Positions 19,024 through 32,237 of a stretch of DNA of 64,000 nt are shown one piece after another (position 1 is the first letter of the stretch; every line of letters starts with the position of its first letter). Origin of the DNA: Pseudomonas sp. J452 (lineage in GTDB: Bacteria; Pseudomonadota; Gammaproteobacteria; Pseudomonadales; Pseudomonadaceae); the NCBI RefSeq assembly GCF_024666525.1, contig NZ_CP088294.1, positions 2,914,001-2,978,000 on the forward strand. Direction: 5' to 3'. The translations under genes were made by a program, and so were the position numbers. Under the pieces are notes generated by a model that searched no databases, was not told where the DNA came from, and worked only from the letters and a program-made list of their open reading frames with translations.

Positions 19024-19279
19024 CGTTTGGTTTCCTTGGTGCCGGTCTGTTTACGCTTGATGTAGGCAGGCAAAGTCTCGCTTCGGCTTTGGTATCACGT
19101 ATTGATCTGGGTTGGCTGAACCGTGCATGTCTGAAGATGGCTGTGCGAGCCACTTGCGCCGGTGGATGCGTGCTTTTGCTATGCCTCGGTGAGCTCGTCG
19201 GCGATGGCTTCGTGCCGCTTTTGCAGCACCATAAATCGGCCTATGCTCAGTGCGGTACAAGCCGGATAACTATAAGAAG

Positions 19280-21094
19280 ATGCGCTTATTACAGATACTG
19301 CTGTTTTGCTGGATGAGTTCCGGCGCTGCCGCTGTGGCTGCTGCCAGTGATGCGTTTCTGCTCCTGGATGAGAGAAATCCGCGCGTCGAGCTCAATGCCT
19401 ATTTCGAATATCTCGCGGATCCGGGTTCCGTAGAAGATGTCTATGGCATTCACGCGCTGCCTGCCCAGCGCTTCACCCGCCATTTCGCCGAGGTGCCGAA
19501 CTTCGGTTTCACCGGGCAGCGCTATTGGTTCCGCACCCAGTTGCGGCAGAGCGCTGGTGATGAGAGCTGGTTCCTGGAGTTCGATTATCCGCCCCTGGAT
19601 AACATCGATGTGTATCTGCTCGATCAGCATGGCGAGGCGCTGGTCGCCGAGCATGGTGGGGATCGGCGACAGTTTGACCGGCGCTCGATCAAAAGCCGGC
19701 AATTCACCGTGGAGTTGCAGCTACCGCTGGATGAGCCGGTCTGGCTGTATGTAGCGGTGCAGACCGAGGGCTCGCTGCAGGTGCCGGCGGTACTCTCCAA
19801 CGCCACCCACTATGTGTCCAAGAGTCGCACCGAGTATTACCTGCTGGGGCTCTACTACGGCGCTCTGCTGTCGATGCTGCTCTACACCCTGCTGACCTAT
19901 CTGTCGGTCCGGGATGTCAGCCACCTCTATTACATTGCCTACATTGCCGCCTATGGGTTGTTCCAACTGACGCTCAATGGCCTGGCCTTTGAGTATCTGT
20001 GGCCACAGTGGCCAGAGTGGAACAACCGCATGCTGCCGCTGTCGATCTCGGTGGCCACGCTCACCCTGATTGCATTGACCCGCTCGTTCCTGCAGACCCG
20101 CATATTGGTGCCGCGCATCGATCGCCTGCTGTTGCTGATGCTGTGGTTCTATGCCCTGTCAGCACTGGCCTGTCTGGCCATTTCCTATAACTGGGCGATT
20201 CGCTTGAGCACCGCGTCCGTGGTGATTTCTCCGCTGGTGGTGTTTGCGGTGGCGGTGCGGATTTTCTGGGCCGGCTATCGGCAGTCGCGCTTTTTCCTCC
20301 TGGCGTTCACGGCGCTGCTGCTGGGCATGGTGCTTTACGCACTGAAGACCTTTCATGTGCTGCCGGGTAACCCTCTTACCGAGCACGCCCTGCAGTTCAG
20401 CTCTGCGCTGCAGATGATCCTGCTGGTGGTGGCGCTGGCCGACCGCATGCGCCTGTTGAAGCAGGAAAATCTGCGCATCGAGCAAGAGGCGCGAGTGCTG
20501 CTCGAACAGCGTGTGTTGGAGCGCACGGAAGAGCTCAACAGTGCCCTGCGCGAGCTGAGCGACAAAAACCGCCAGCTCAGCGAGCTGAGCACGATCGATG
20601 GGCTGACCGGGGTGTATAACCGCGCCCATCAGGAAGAAGTCCTCGCCACAGAGTGGGCGCGTGCCTGCCGGCAGAAAGGCCCGCTGTCCGTGCTGATGGT
20701 CGACATCGACCATTTCAAACGCATCAATGACAATTATGGGCACCAATCTGGTGATGCCGTGCTCCAGACGGTCGCGGCGCTTATCAAGAGCTTTGCCAAG
20801 CGCAAGGCCGATGTGGTGTGCCGTTATGGTGGCGAGGAGTTCATGGTGATTCTGCCGGATACCACCGCCGAGGGCGCCCAACTGGTCGCCGAGGGTATTC
20901 GCCAGGCCCTGGCTGAGCTCGATATTCCGCTGGCTGGCGAAGTCCTCAGGGTCACCGTCAGCATCGGCCTGGCATCGGCGATTCCCGATTCGCCGGCCCA
21001 GAATGAGCTGGTGGCGCTGGTTGGTGCGGCAGATGCCGCGCTCTATCGGGCCAAGCAGGAAGGGCGCAATCGGGTCCGCCAGGGCGGTCTGTAG
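19280..21094 (+). CDS. 7TM-DISM membrane diguanylate cyclase
   Basis: 604 residues from ATG 19280. Signal peptide at about 1-22, a periplasmic 7TMR-DISM extracellular domain (about 30-180), seven hydrophobic helices (about 190-385), a short coiled coil, then a GGDEF domain. The active-site motif is GGEEF and an RxxD inhibitory site (RKAD) lies five residues before it, so an active enzyme with product feedback is expected. An in-frame GTG 30 bases upstream would displace the signal peptide, so I prefer the ATG. No partner receptor or phosphodiesterase is adjacent. Confidence 0.9.
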   Translation: MRLLQILLFCWMSSGAAAVAAASDAFLLLDERNPRVELNAYFEYLADPGSVEDVYGIHALPAQRFTRHFAEVPNFGFTGQRYWFRTQLRQSAGDESWFLEFDYPPLDNIDVYLLDQHGEALVAEHGGDRRQFDRRSIKSRQFTVELQLPLDEPVWLYVAVQTEGSLQVPAVLSNATHYVSKSRTEYYLLGLYYGALLSMLLYTLLTYLSVRDVSHLYYIAYIAAYGLFQLTLNGLAFEYLWPQWPEWNNRMLPLSISVATLTLIALTRSFLQTRILVPRIDRLLLLMLWFYALSALACLAISYNWAIRLSTASVVISPLVVFAVAVRIFWAGYRQSRFFLLAFTALLLGMVLYALKTFHVLPGNPLTEHALQFSSALQMILLVVALADRMRLLKQENLRIEQEARVLLEQRVLERTEELNSALRELSDKNRQLSELSTIDGLTGVYNRAHQEEVLATEWARACRQKGPLSVLMVDIDHFKRINDNYGHQSGDAVLQTVAALIKSFAKRKADVVCRYGGEEFMVILPDTTAEGAQLVAEGIRQALAELDIPLAGEVLRVTVSIGLASAIPDSPAQNELVALVGAADAALYRAKQEGRNRVRQGGL

Positions 21095-21285
21095 CTCGCG
21101 GCCTGATTGTCGCGGGCCGTCTGGCGGGCTGGCGAAGGCATCAGGCGCAGCAGCCCGGCTTTGTCAGCGGCGGCTAGAGTCGCAGCCCGTTGCACCGCTA
21201 CAGGACATTTCGCCTCCTGCTTTTTTCCCCTCAGCAGCGCCGATGCCGCTGCGCAGCGTTTAAACTGCGCAATTCCGCTGCTTTC

Positions 21286-21352
21286 TGTCGCATTGCCGAA
21301 AGCCCCGGAAAACCACGGGTTGCCGCTGTAAGAAGTTGTCGCATGGCGGCAA
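21286..21352 (+). promoter_or_regulatory. Two ArgR half-sites upstream of aruC
   Basis: TGTCGC-ATTGCCGA-AA at 21286-21301 and TGTCGC-ATGGCGGC-AA at 21337-21352 both match TGTCGC-N8-AA exactly, in the same orientation, 51 bases apart and 80-146 bases upstream of the aruC ATG. The whole 337-base gap 21095-21431 holds no gene. The half-site consensus is recalled from P. aeruginosa work. Confidence 0.7.
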
Positions 21353-21365
21353 TGCGGGCCCGTAA

Positions 21366-22652
<1,287 letters not shown>

Positions 22653-22658
22653 TGCCCT

Positions 22659-22680
22659 GGCCGCGCCTGCGGGCGCGGCC
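22659..22680 (+). other. GC-rich hairpin between aruC and aruF
   Basis: GGCCGCGCC-TGCG-GGCGCGGCC: nine base pairs, four-base loop, starting seven bases after the aruC stop and with no T-run. May protect the aruC message or attenuate readthrough into aruF within the 161-base spacer. Confidence 0.6.
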
Positions 22681-22813
22681 GGTTGGCGGCACAGGCAGTG
22701 CCGCCTGCTTTCTCAGGACGAGCAATTCCATGCGTGATCGGGCCATGGCCCGGTCTTTCTCCAGCGCCTTCCATTGAGGCGCCTGGAGCTTTTATTGAAA
22801 AAGGAGTGACGCC

Positions 22814-23830
22814 ATGCTGGTGATGCGCCCCGCGCAACTGTCCGACCTTGCCGAAGTGCAGCGTCTGGCTGCGGATAGCCCGGTAGGTGTCACTTCACTG
22901 CCGGACGACGCAGCCCGCCTGAGCGACAAGATCGCCGCCTCGGAGGCCTCGTTCGCCGCCGAAGTCAGCTTCAACGGCGAGGAGAGCTACTTCTTCGTCC
23001 TCGAAGACACCGCCAGCGGCCGTCTGGTCGGCTGCTCCGGCATCGTCGCCTCGGCCGGCTACTCCGAGCCGTTCTACAGCTTCCGCAACGAGACCTTCGT
23101 GCATGCCTCGCGCGAGCTGAAGATCCACAACAAGATCCACGTCCTCTCGCTGTGCCACGACCTCACCGGCAACAGCCTGCTGACCAGCTTCTACGTGCAG
23201 CGCGAACTGGTCGACAGCGCCTTCGCCGAGCTCAACTCGCGGGCCCGTCTGTTGTTCGTCGCCAGCCACCCGGAGCGTTTCGCCGACGCCATGGTGGTGG
23301 AGATCGTCGGCTCCAGCGACGAGCAGGGCGACTCGCCGTTCTGGGATGCGGTCGGGCGCAACTTCTTCGACATGAGCTACACCGAGGCCGAGCGCCTGTG
23401 CGGCCTGAAGAGCCGCACCTTCCTCGCCGAGCTGATGCCGCATTACCCGATCTACGTGCCGCTGCTGCCCGATAGCGCGCAGGAGGCCATGGGCCAGGTC
23501 TACAGCCGCGCCCAGGTGACCTTCGACATTCTCATGCGCGAAGGCTTCGAGACCGATCACTACATCGACATCTTCGACGGCGGCCCGACCCTGCATGCGC
23601 GTACCTCGGGCATCCGCTCGATCGCCCAGAGCCGCGTGGTGCCGGTGCGCATCGGCGAGCCGGGCAAGGGTGGCCGCCAGTACCTGGTGAGCAACGGCCA
23701 GTTGCAGGACTTCCGCGCCATCGTCGCCGACCTCGACTGGGTACCCGGCAAGCCGGTGACCCTGTCCGCCGAGGCGGCCGAGGCTCTGGGTGTCGGTGAA
23801 GGCGTCAGCGTCAGGCTGGTCGCGGTTTAA
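22814..23830 (+). CDS. aruF: Arginine N-succinyltransferase, alpha subunit
   Basis: 338 residues, AstA family. Transfers succinyl from succinyl-CoA to arginine (and ornithine), the first step of the pathway. Paralogous to AruG: both share the DDxTGxS/LTGNS block (LSLCHDLTGNSLLTSFY here), the SPFWDAVGRNFF motif and AELMPHYPIYV. Pseudomonads use an alpha/beta pair where E. coli has one AstA. Start after AAGGAG. Confidence 0.94.
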   Translation: MLVMRPAQLSDLAEVQRLAADSPVGVTSLPDDAARLSDKIAASEASFAAEVSFNGEESYFFVLEDTASGRLVGCSGIVASAGYSEPFYSFRNETFVHASRELKIHNKIHVLSLCHDLTGNSLLTSFYVQRELVDSAFAELNSRARLLFVASHPERFADAMVVEIVGSSDEQGDSPFWDAVGRNFFDMSYTEAERLCGLKSRTFLAELMPHYPIYVPLLPDSAQEAMGQVYSRAQVTFDILMREGFETDHYIDIFDGGPTLHARTSGIRSIAQSRVVPVRIGEPGKGGRQYLVSNGQLQDFRAIVADLDWVPGKPVTLSAEAAEALGVGEGVSVRLVAV

Positions 23831-23918
23831 ATACAAGCGGCGCGCTGCACGCAGCACGCCTGGACGCATTTCAAACTCGTAGCTGGCCGCCGCAGGCAGG
23901 CCGCTATCCGGAGGATCT

Positions 23919-26406
<2,488 letters not shown>

Positions 26407-26407
<1 letters not shown>

Positions 26408-27753
26408 TGTCCGCCTATGAGATGAACTTTGACGGCCTGGTTGGCCCGACCCACAACTACGGCGGCCTGTCCTACGGCAACGTGGCGTCGCAGAGCAACA
26501 GCCAGGTGGCGTCCAATCCCAAGGAAGCGGCGCTGCAAGGCCTGGGCAAGATGAAGGCGCTGATGGAGATGGGCTTCAAGCAGGGCGTATTCGCCCCGCA
26601 GGAACGCCAGGATGTCGCCGCTCTGCGCAGCCTGGGTTTCGCCGGCAGCGACGCCCAGGTGATTGCCCAGGCGGCGAAACAGGCGATGCCGTTGCTGGCT
26701 GCTGTCAGCTCGGCCTCCAGCATGTGGACGGCCAACTCCTGCACCGTCAGCCCGAGTGCCGACACCGCCGACGGCCGCGTGCATTTCACTGCGGCCAACC
26801 TCAACTGCAAGTTCCACCGCAGCATCGAGCACCCGACCACCAGTCGCGTGCTCGGTGCCATGTTCGCCAGCGAGCAGCACTTCGCTCACCACGCCGCGCT
26901 GCCGGCCGTCGGCCAGTTCGGTGACGAAGGCGCGGCCAACCACACGCGCTTCTGCAAAGGCTATGGCGATGCCGGCGTGGAATTCTTCGTCTACGGCCGC
27001 AGCGCCTTCGACAGCCGCTACCCGGCGCCGCTGCGCTACCCGGCGCGGCAGACCCTGGAAGCCTCGCAGGCTATCGCCCGGCTGCATGGCTTGAGCGACG
27101 AGGGTGTGGTCTATGCTCAACAGAACCCGGCGGTGATCGACCAGGGTGTGTTCCACAACGATGTGATCGCGGTGGGTAACGGCGAAGTGCTGTTCTACCA
27201 CCAGGATGCCTTCCTCGACACCGAGCAGGTGCTGGCCGAACTGGCCGCCAAGCTCGGGCGCCGCGGCGGTAACTTCCAGGCGGTCTGTGTGCCGCGTGAA
27301 GCGGTGACGGTGGACGATGCGGTGCGCTCGTACCTGTTCAACAGCCAGCTGCTGACCCGCGCCGACGGTAACATGCTGCTGATCGTGCCGGAGGAGTGCC
27401 GCAACAACGCCAACGTGTGGGGCTACCTGCAGCAGCTCACCAGCGGCAACGGCCCGATTCGCGAGGTCAAGGTGTTCGACCTCAAGCAGAGCATGCAGAA
27501 CGGTGGTGGCCCGGCTTGCCTGCGCCTGCGCGTGGCGCTCAAGGACAACGAACTGGCGGCGGTCAATCCAGGCGTGATCATGACCCCGAGCCTGTACGAA
27601 ACCCTGACCGTCTGGGTTGGCAAGCATTACCGCGACCGCCTGGCGGAAAGCGATCTGGCCGATCCGCAACTGCTCATCGAATGCCGCACGGCATTGGATG
27701 AACTGACGCAGATCCTTAAACTAGGCGCGGTTTATCCTTTCCAATTGGCTTAA
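26407..27753 (+). CDS. aruB: N-succinylarginine dihydrolase
   Basis: 448 residues, as in P. aeruginosa. Splits succinylarginine to succinylornithine, ammonia and CO2, the second step. AstB of the amidinotransferase fold: the N-terminal [18 protein letters not shown] is the family hallmark; the nucleophile is the Cys in [13 protein letters not shown] near residue 371. ATG 26407 is chosen over a GTG three bases earlier; it overlaps the aruD stop. Confidence 0.96.
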
Positions 27754-27767
27754 AGAGTACTTATTTC

Positions 27768-28055
27768 ATGTCCGACGCCCTGCAACTCATCCTCGAAGAC
27801 ACCGACGGCACCCAGCTGGAAACTTCCTGCACACGCTTTGCCGTCATCTGGCAGGGCAAGGAAGTGTGGATTCAGACTGCCGGCAACGGTCAGCTGCTGA
27901 TCGGTGTGGATGTGGAGGAAGGCGACGCCGAATACGCCAACCTGCTGCTGCGTCCGCTGGCCACCAACCTGGTCAGCCTGCAGCTGGAAATGGAACCGGC
28001 CGAGGTCGGCGACGAAGATGACGACCATGTGCATGGTCCGGACTGCAACCACTAA
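27768..28055 (+). CDS. Small acidic protein with His-rich tail inside the aru operon
   Basis: 95 residues, no signal peptide or membrane helix. Acidic, ending DDDHVHGPDCNH, which could bind a divalent metal. It lies 14 bases after aruB and before aruE; I recall an equivalent small gene at the same place in P. aeruginosa, which argues for a real, conserved product. I do not recognise a function. A 140-bp repeat begins immediately after its TAA stop. AruE needs zinc, so metal supply is one possible link, unproven. Confidence 0.8.
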   Translation: MSDALQLILEDTDGTQLETSCTRFAVIWQGKEVWIQTAGNGQLLIGVDVEEGDAEYANLLLRPLATNLVSLQLEMEPAEVGDEDDDHVHGPDCNH

Positions 28056-28195
28056 GAGCCGATTCCAAGTCTGCTGCGCGTCGGCCCTGCCGCGTTAACA
28101 ACAGGCTCGGAATGCTCATTTACAGATCGTAAACTCCGCTTCCTCGCCTGTTCTTGCCTTGCATGGCTCTAGCTCGCGAGACTTTGAACCGGCTC
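28056..28195 (-). mobile_element. MITE-like repeat, copy A (between small gene and aruE)
   Basis: 140 bases, inverted relative to copy B at 29206-29345, which has exactly the same length. Terminal inverted repeats begin GAGCC and include a CAAAGTCT-type core. Flanked on both sides by TAA (28053-28055 and 28196-28198), the left one being the stop codon of the 95-residue gene. No coding capacity. Confidence 0.75.
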
Positions 28196-28212
28196 TAAGG
28201 GAATCTGCTGCC

Positions 28213-29205
28213 ATGCTCGCCCTCGGCAAACTGCTTGAACTGACCCTGGCCGGCCGCGAGCCGACCGAGAAAATTCAGCTGACCCGCGAGGGCGCGCGCC
28301 TGCACTGGCTGGGGCTCGGGGCGCTGGAAGTGACCCCGCCGGCCAGTGTTGATAGCGGTCTCGATCTGCTGCTTTCCGCCGGTATCCACGGCAACGAAAC
28401 CGCCCCAATCGAATTGCTCGATCGCCTGCTGCAACGCATTGCCTCCGGGCAGCTGATTCCGCAGGCGCGCATTCTCTTCCTGTTCGGCAATCCCGAGGCC
28501 ATGCGCCGCGGCGAGCGCTATATCGAGCAGGACATCAATCGTCTGTTCAGCGGTCGCCACGAGCAGAGCAGTGGTCCGGAGGCCTTGCGTGCCAACGAGC
28601 TGGAGCGCCTGGCCGCCGCCTTCTTCAGCAAGGCCGGGCGTGCCCGTCTGCATTACGACCTGCACACCGCCATCCGTGCCTCGAAGATCGAGCAGTTCGC
28701 CCTCTATCCCTATGCGGAAGGGCGTGAGCACTCGGCCAGCGAACTGGCGCGCCTGCGTGCCGCCGGTATCGATGCGGTGCTGCTGCAGAAGAAGGTCGGC
28801 ATCACCTTCAGCTCCTACACCTATGCCCACCTGCAGGCCGAGGCCTTTACCCTGGAGCTGGGCAAGGCGCGACCGTTCGGACAGAACCAGGAGGTCAACC
28901 TCGACCTGCTGGAAAAGCGCCTGCAGCAACTGATCGAGAACAACGAGCCGGCCGATGCCCAGCTCGATGGGCTGCAGCTGTTCAGCGTGGCGCGCGAGGT
29001 GATCAAGCACAGCGATGCGTTCAAGCTGAACCTGCCCAGCGACGTGGAGAACTTCAGCGAGCTGCCGGTCGGCTACCTGCTGGCCGAAGACATTGCTGGT
29101 ACCCGCTGGCTGGTTGAAGAGCAGGGTGCACGGATCATCTTCCCTAATCCGAAAGTGAAGAACGGCCTGCGCGCGGGGATTCTAATCGTTCCCACCACCC
29201 TCTAA
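28213..29205 (+). CDS. aruE: Succinylglutamate desuccinylase
   Basis: 330 residues. Zinc hydrolase of the AstE/aspartoacylase family that releases glutamate and succinate, the last step of the AST pathway. Zinc ligands are visible in [13 protein letters not shown] (His and Glu) and the third His in [14 protein letters not shown] 28213 is chosen because the family N-terminus ([12 protein letters not shown]) starts there; AAGGGA at 28198-28203 serves as ribosome-binding site and lies right at the edge of repeat copy A. The TAA stop abuts repeat copy B. Confidence 0.92.
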   Translation: MLALGKLLELTLAGREPTEKIQLTREGARLHWLGLGALEVTPPASVDSGLDLLLSAGIHGNETAPIELLDRLLQRIASGQLIPQARILFLFGNPEAMRRGERYIEQDINRLFSGRHEQSSGPEALRANELERLAAAFFSKAGRARLHYDLHTAIRASKIEQFALYPYAEGREHSASELARLRAAGIDAVLLQKKVGITFSSYTYAHLQAEAFTLELGKARPFGQNQEVNLDLLEKRLQQLIENNEPADAQLDGLQLFSVAREVIKHSDAFKLNLPSDVENFSELPVGYLLAEDIAGTRWLVEEQGARIIFPNPKVKNGLRAGILIVPTTL

Positions 29206-29345
29206 GAGCCTGTTCAAAGTTTCGCGAACTAGAGCCAGGCAAGGCGAAATCGGGCGAAGAAGCGCAGTTTACGAGTTGTAAATGAGCATTCTGAGCCCGG
29301 TTTCAACGCAGCATGGCCGACGCGCAGCAGACTTTGAGCAGGTTC
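29206..29345 (+). mobile_element. MITE-like repeat, copy B (after aruE)
   Basis: 140 bases. The left end GAGCCTGTTCAAAGT and right end ACTTTGAGCAGGTTC are inverted repeats with two mismatches over 15 bases. Flanked by TAA on both sides (29203-29205, the aruE stop, and 29346-29348). Related to copy A (inverted), copy C (51592-51786) and a remnant at 195-215. With the alaS promoter region it fills the 309-base gap 29206-29514. Confidence 0.75.
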
Positions 29346-29436
29346 TAAGCCGCTGAGCAAAACCGGCTCGTCGGTCATTTTCTGCGCGCTTCATCCAGTC
29401 GATAGCCGTTTTCTATCCTTTTTCCCTGCAAACGGG

Positions 29437-29465
29437 CTGTGCCTGCCGCGCGGGGCCGATATAAT
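29437..29465 (+). promoter_or_regulatory. Candidate sigma-70 promoter for alaS
   Basis: Perfect -10 TATAAT at 29460-29465, 50 bases before the alaS ATG. The -35 region with 17-base spacing (CTGTGC, 29437-29442) is weak. An ATG formed by the -10 itself is in frame with alaS but is not the start. Confidence 0.5.
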
Positions 29466-29514
29466 GCGGCCCTTTGCCGGCTTGCCGTGGCCGTCGTTTG
29501 CCTGGAAGAAATAC

Positions 29515-32136
29515 ATGAAAAGCGCAGAAATCCGTGAAGCCTTCCTCCGCTTCTTCGAAGAGAAGGGGCACACCCGTGTCGCATCCAGCTCGCTGATCCC
29601 GGCGAACGACCCGACCCTGCTGTTCACCAACGCCGGGATGAACCAGTTCAAGGACTGCTTCCTCGGCCTGGAAAAGCGCGCCTACACTCGCGCCACCACC
29701 AGCCAGAAATGCGTGCGTGCCGGCGGCAAGCACAACGACCTGGAAAACGTCGGCTACACCGCGCGCCATCACACCTTCTTCGAAATGCTGGGCAACTTCA
29801 GCTTCGGCGACTATTTCAAGCGTGACGCCATCACCTATGCCTGGGAGTTCCTGACCAGCGACAAGTGGCTGAACCTGCCGAAGGAAAAGCTCTGGGTCAC
29901 CGTCTATGCCACCGACGACGAGGCCTACGACATCTGGAATAAGGAAGTCGGCATCCCGGCCGAACGGATGATCCGCATCGGCGATAACAAGGGCGCGCCG
30001 TACGCCTCCGACAACTTCTGGGCGATGGGCGATACCGGCCCGTGCGGCCCGTGCACCGAAATCTTCTTCGACCACGGCGACCACATCTGGGGCGGCCCGC
30101 CCGGCTCAAAGGAAGAAGACGGCGATCGCTACATCGAGATCTGGAACAACGTGTTCATGCAGTTCAACCGCACCGCGGACGGCGTGCTGCACGCGCTGCC
30201 GGCGCCGAGCGTGGACACCGGCATGGGCCTGGAGCGCATCAGCGCAGTGCTGCAGCACGTCAACTCGAACTACGAGATCGACCTGTTCCAGAGCCTGCTG
30301 AACGCCGCGGCCAAGGCCATCGGCTGTGCCAACGAAGCGCAGGCTTCGCTGAAAGTGGTGGCCGACCATATCCGTTCCTGCGGCTTCCTGATCGCCGACG
30401 GCGTGACCCCATCCAACGAAGGGCGCGGCTATGTGCTGCGCCGCATCATCCGTCGCGCCTGCCGCCACGGTAACAAGCTGGGCGCCAAGGGCAGCTTCTT
30501 CTACCAGATCGTTGCCGCGCTGGTTGGCGAGATGGGCGAAGCCTTCCCCGAGCTGAAACAGCAGCAGGCGCACATCGAGCGCGTGCTGAAGACCGAGGAA
30601 GAGCAGTTCGCCAAGACCTTGGAGCAGGGCCTGAAGATCCTCGAACAGGATCTGGCCGAGCTGAAAGGTAGCGTCATCCCCGGCGAAGTGATCTTCAAGC
30701 TGTACGACACCTACGGCTTCCCCATGGACCTCACCGGCGATATCGCCCGTGAGCGTGAGCTGACCCTCGACGAGGAAGGCTTCGAGCGCGAAATGGATGC
30801 CCAGCGCGAGCGCGCCCGCTCCGCCAGCGCCTTCGGCCTGGACTACAACAGCCTGGTCAAGGTCGATGTCGACACCGTGTTTACCGGTTACGCGGGCACC
30901 CAGGGTGCCGGCAAGGTCGTCGCCTTGTTCAAGGCCGGTGCCGCCGTCGACAGCCTGGGCGAGGGCGAGGAGGGCGTGATCGTCCTCGACCAGACGCCGT
31001 TCTACGCCGAATCCGGCGGCCAGGTCGGTGACACTGGTTACCTCACCGCCGCTGGCGTGCGCGTCGATGTGCGCGATACCACCAAGGCCGGTGGTGCGTT
31101 TCTGCATCACTGCATCGTCGCCCAGGGCGGCATCAAACTCGGCGCCGAGCTGCAGGCGGAGGTCGATGCCTCGGTACGCCAGGCTACTGCGCTGAACCAC
31201 TCCGCGACCCACCTGCTGCACGCGGCGCTGCGCCAGATCCTCGGCGAGCACGTACAGCAGAAGGGCTCTCTGGTCGACAGCCAGCGTCTGCGCTTCGACT
31301 TCAGCCACTTCGAGGCGATCAAGCCCGAGCAGCTGAAAGCGCTGGAAGAACTGGTCAACGCCGAGATTCGCAAGAATCTGGCCGTCGAAACCATCGAGAC
31401 CGATATTGAAACCGCCAAGCAGAAAGGTGCCATGGCGCTGTTCGGCGAGAAATATGGCGATGAAGTGCGCGTGCTGAGCATGGGCGACTTCTCCGTCGAG
31501 CTGTGTGGCGGTACCCACGTCTCGCGTACTGGCGACATCGGCTTGTTCAAGATCACCAGCGAAGGCGGTGTGGCCGCTGGTGTGCGCCGCATCGAGGGTG
31601 TCACGGGTGGCGCGGCACTGGCCTGGCTGAACGGCGCGGAAGAGCAGCTGAAAGAAGCTGCTGCGCTGGTCAAGGGCAGTCGCGATAACGTGCTGGACAA
31701 GCTGGCCGGCCTGATCGAGCGCAATCGTCAGCTGGAAAAAGAGCTGGAGCAGCTCAAGGCCAAGGCCGCCAGCGCGGCGGGCAATGACCTGGCCGGCTCG
31801 GCCGTCGAGGTCAAAGGCATCAAGGTTCTGGCCTCGCGTCTCGATGGTCTGGACGGTAAGGCCCTGCTGGCGATGGTCGACCAATTGAAGAACAAACTCG
31901 GCAGTGCGGTGATCCTGCTCGGCGGCGTATTCGAGGACAAGGTCGTGCTGGTCGCTGGCGTGACCCAGGACCTGACCGCCAAGCTCAAGGCCGGTGACCT
32001 GATGCGTCAGGCTGCTGCGGCTGTCGGCGGCAAGGGCGGTGGTCGTCCGGACATGGCTCAGGGTGGCGGGGTGGATGCCGGCAAACTGGACGAGGCCCTG
32101 GCCTTGGCTGCGAGCTTCGCCGAACAAGGCTTGTAA
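29515..32136 (+). CDS. alaS: Alanyl-tRNA synthetase
   Basis: 873 residues, class II synthetase. N-terminal catalytic domain opening [19 protein letters not shown] with motif 2/3 elements, editing domain with the zinc-binding [12 protein letters not shown] (HxxxH) and CGGTH motifs, and the C-terminal C-Ala region ([12 protein letters not shown] coiled coil and [14 protein letters not shown]). The in-frame ATG 51 bases upstream overlaps the TATAAT box, so 29515 is the start, preceded by GGAAG. Followed by lysC and csrA as in other pseudomonads. Confidence 0.97.
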   Translation: MKSAEIREAFLRFFEEKGHTRVASSSLIPANDPTLLFTNAGMNQFKDCFLGLEKRAYTRATTSQKCVRAGGKHNDLENVGYTARHHTFFEMLGNFSFGDYFKRDAITYAWEFLTSDKWLNLPKEKLWVTVYATDDEAYDIWNKEVGIPAERMIRIGDNKGAPYASDNFWAMGDTGPCGPCTEIFFDHGDHIWGGPPGSKEEDGDRYIEIWNNVFMQFNRTADGVLHALPAPSVDTGMGLERISAVLQHVNSNYEIDLFQSLLNAAAKAIGCANEAQASLKVVADHIRSCGFLIADGVTPSNEGRGYVLRRIIRRACRHGNKLGAKGSFFYQIVAALVGEMGEAFPELKQQQAHIERVLKTEEEQFAKTLEQGLKILEQDLAELKGSVIPGEVIFKLYDTYGFPMDLTGDIARERELTLDEEGFEREMDAQRERARSASAFGLDYNSLVKVDVDTVFTGYAGTQGAGKVVALFKAGAAVDSLGEGEEGVIVLDQTPFYAESGGQVGDTGYLTAAGVRVDVRDTTKAGGAFLHHCIVAQGGIKLGAELQAEVDASVRQATALNHSATHLLHAALRQILGEHVQQKGSLVDSQRLRFDFSHFEAIKPEQLKALEELVNAEIRKNLAVETIETDIETAKQKGAMALFGEKYGDEVRVLSMGDFSVELCGGTHVSRTGDIGLFKITSEGGVAAGVRRIEGVTGGAALAWLNGAEEQLKEAAALVKGSRDNVLDKLAGLIERNRQLEKELEQLKAKAASAAGNDLAGSAVEVKGIKVLASRLDGLDGKALLAMVDQLKNKLGSAVILLGGVFEDKVVLVAGVTQDLTAKLKAGDLMRQAAAAVGGKGGGRPDMAQGGGVDAGKLDEALALAASFAEQGL

Positions 32137-32237
32137 AACAGCGAAAGCCAGGCCTGCAGTGCGTCCGGCAGGCCTTGGCAGTATGACCCGATGCGGGTTT
32201 AATGGGCGCCCTTCGAGGAATCAGGCGGCTTTTTGAC

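Noticed and set aside
28056-29345. aruE as cargo of an active composite transposon
   Set aside because: aruE is a normal member of the aru operon in other pseudomonads and the repeats carry no transposase, so independent insertions are the simpler reading.
30106-32127. Minus-strand open frame of 673 codons opposite alaS
   Set aside because: Shadow frame; alaS is unambiguous on the plus strand.
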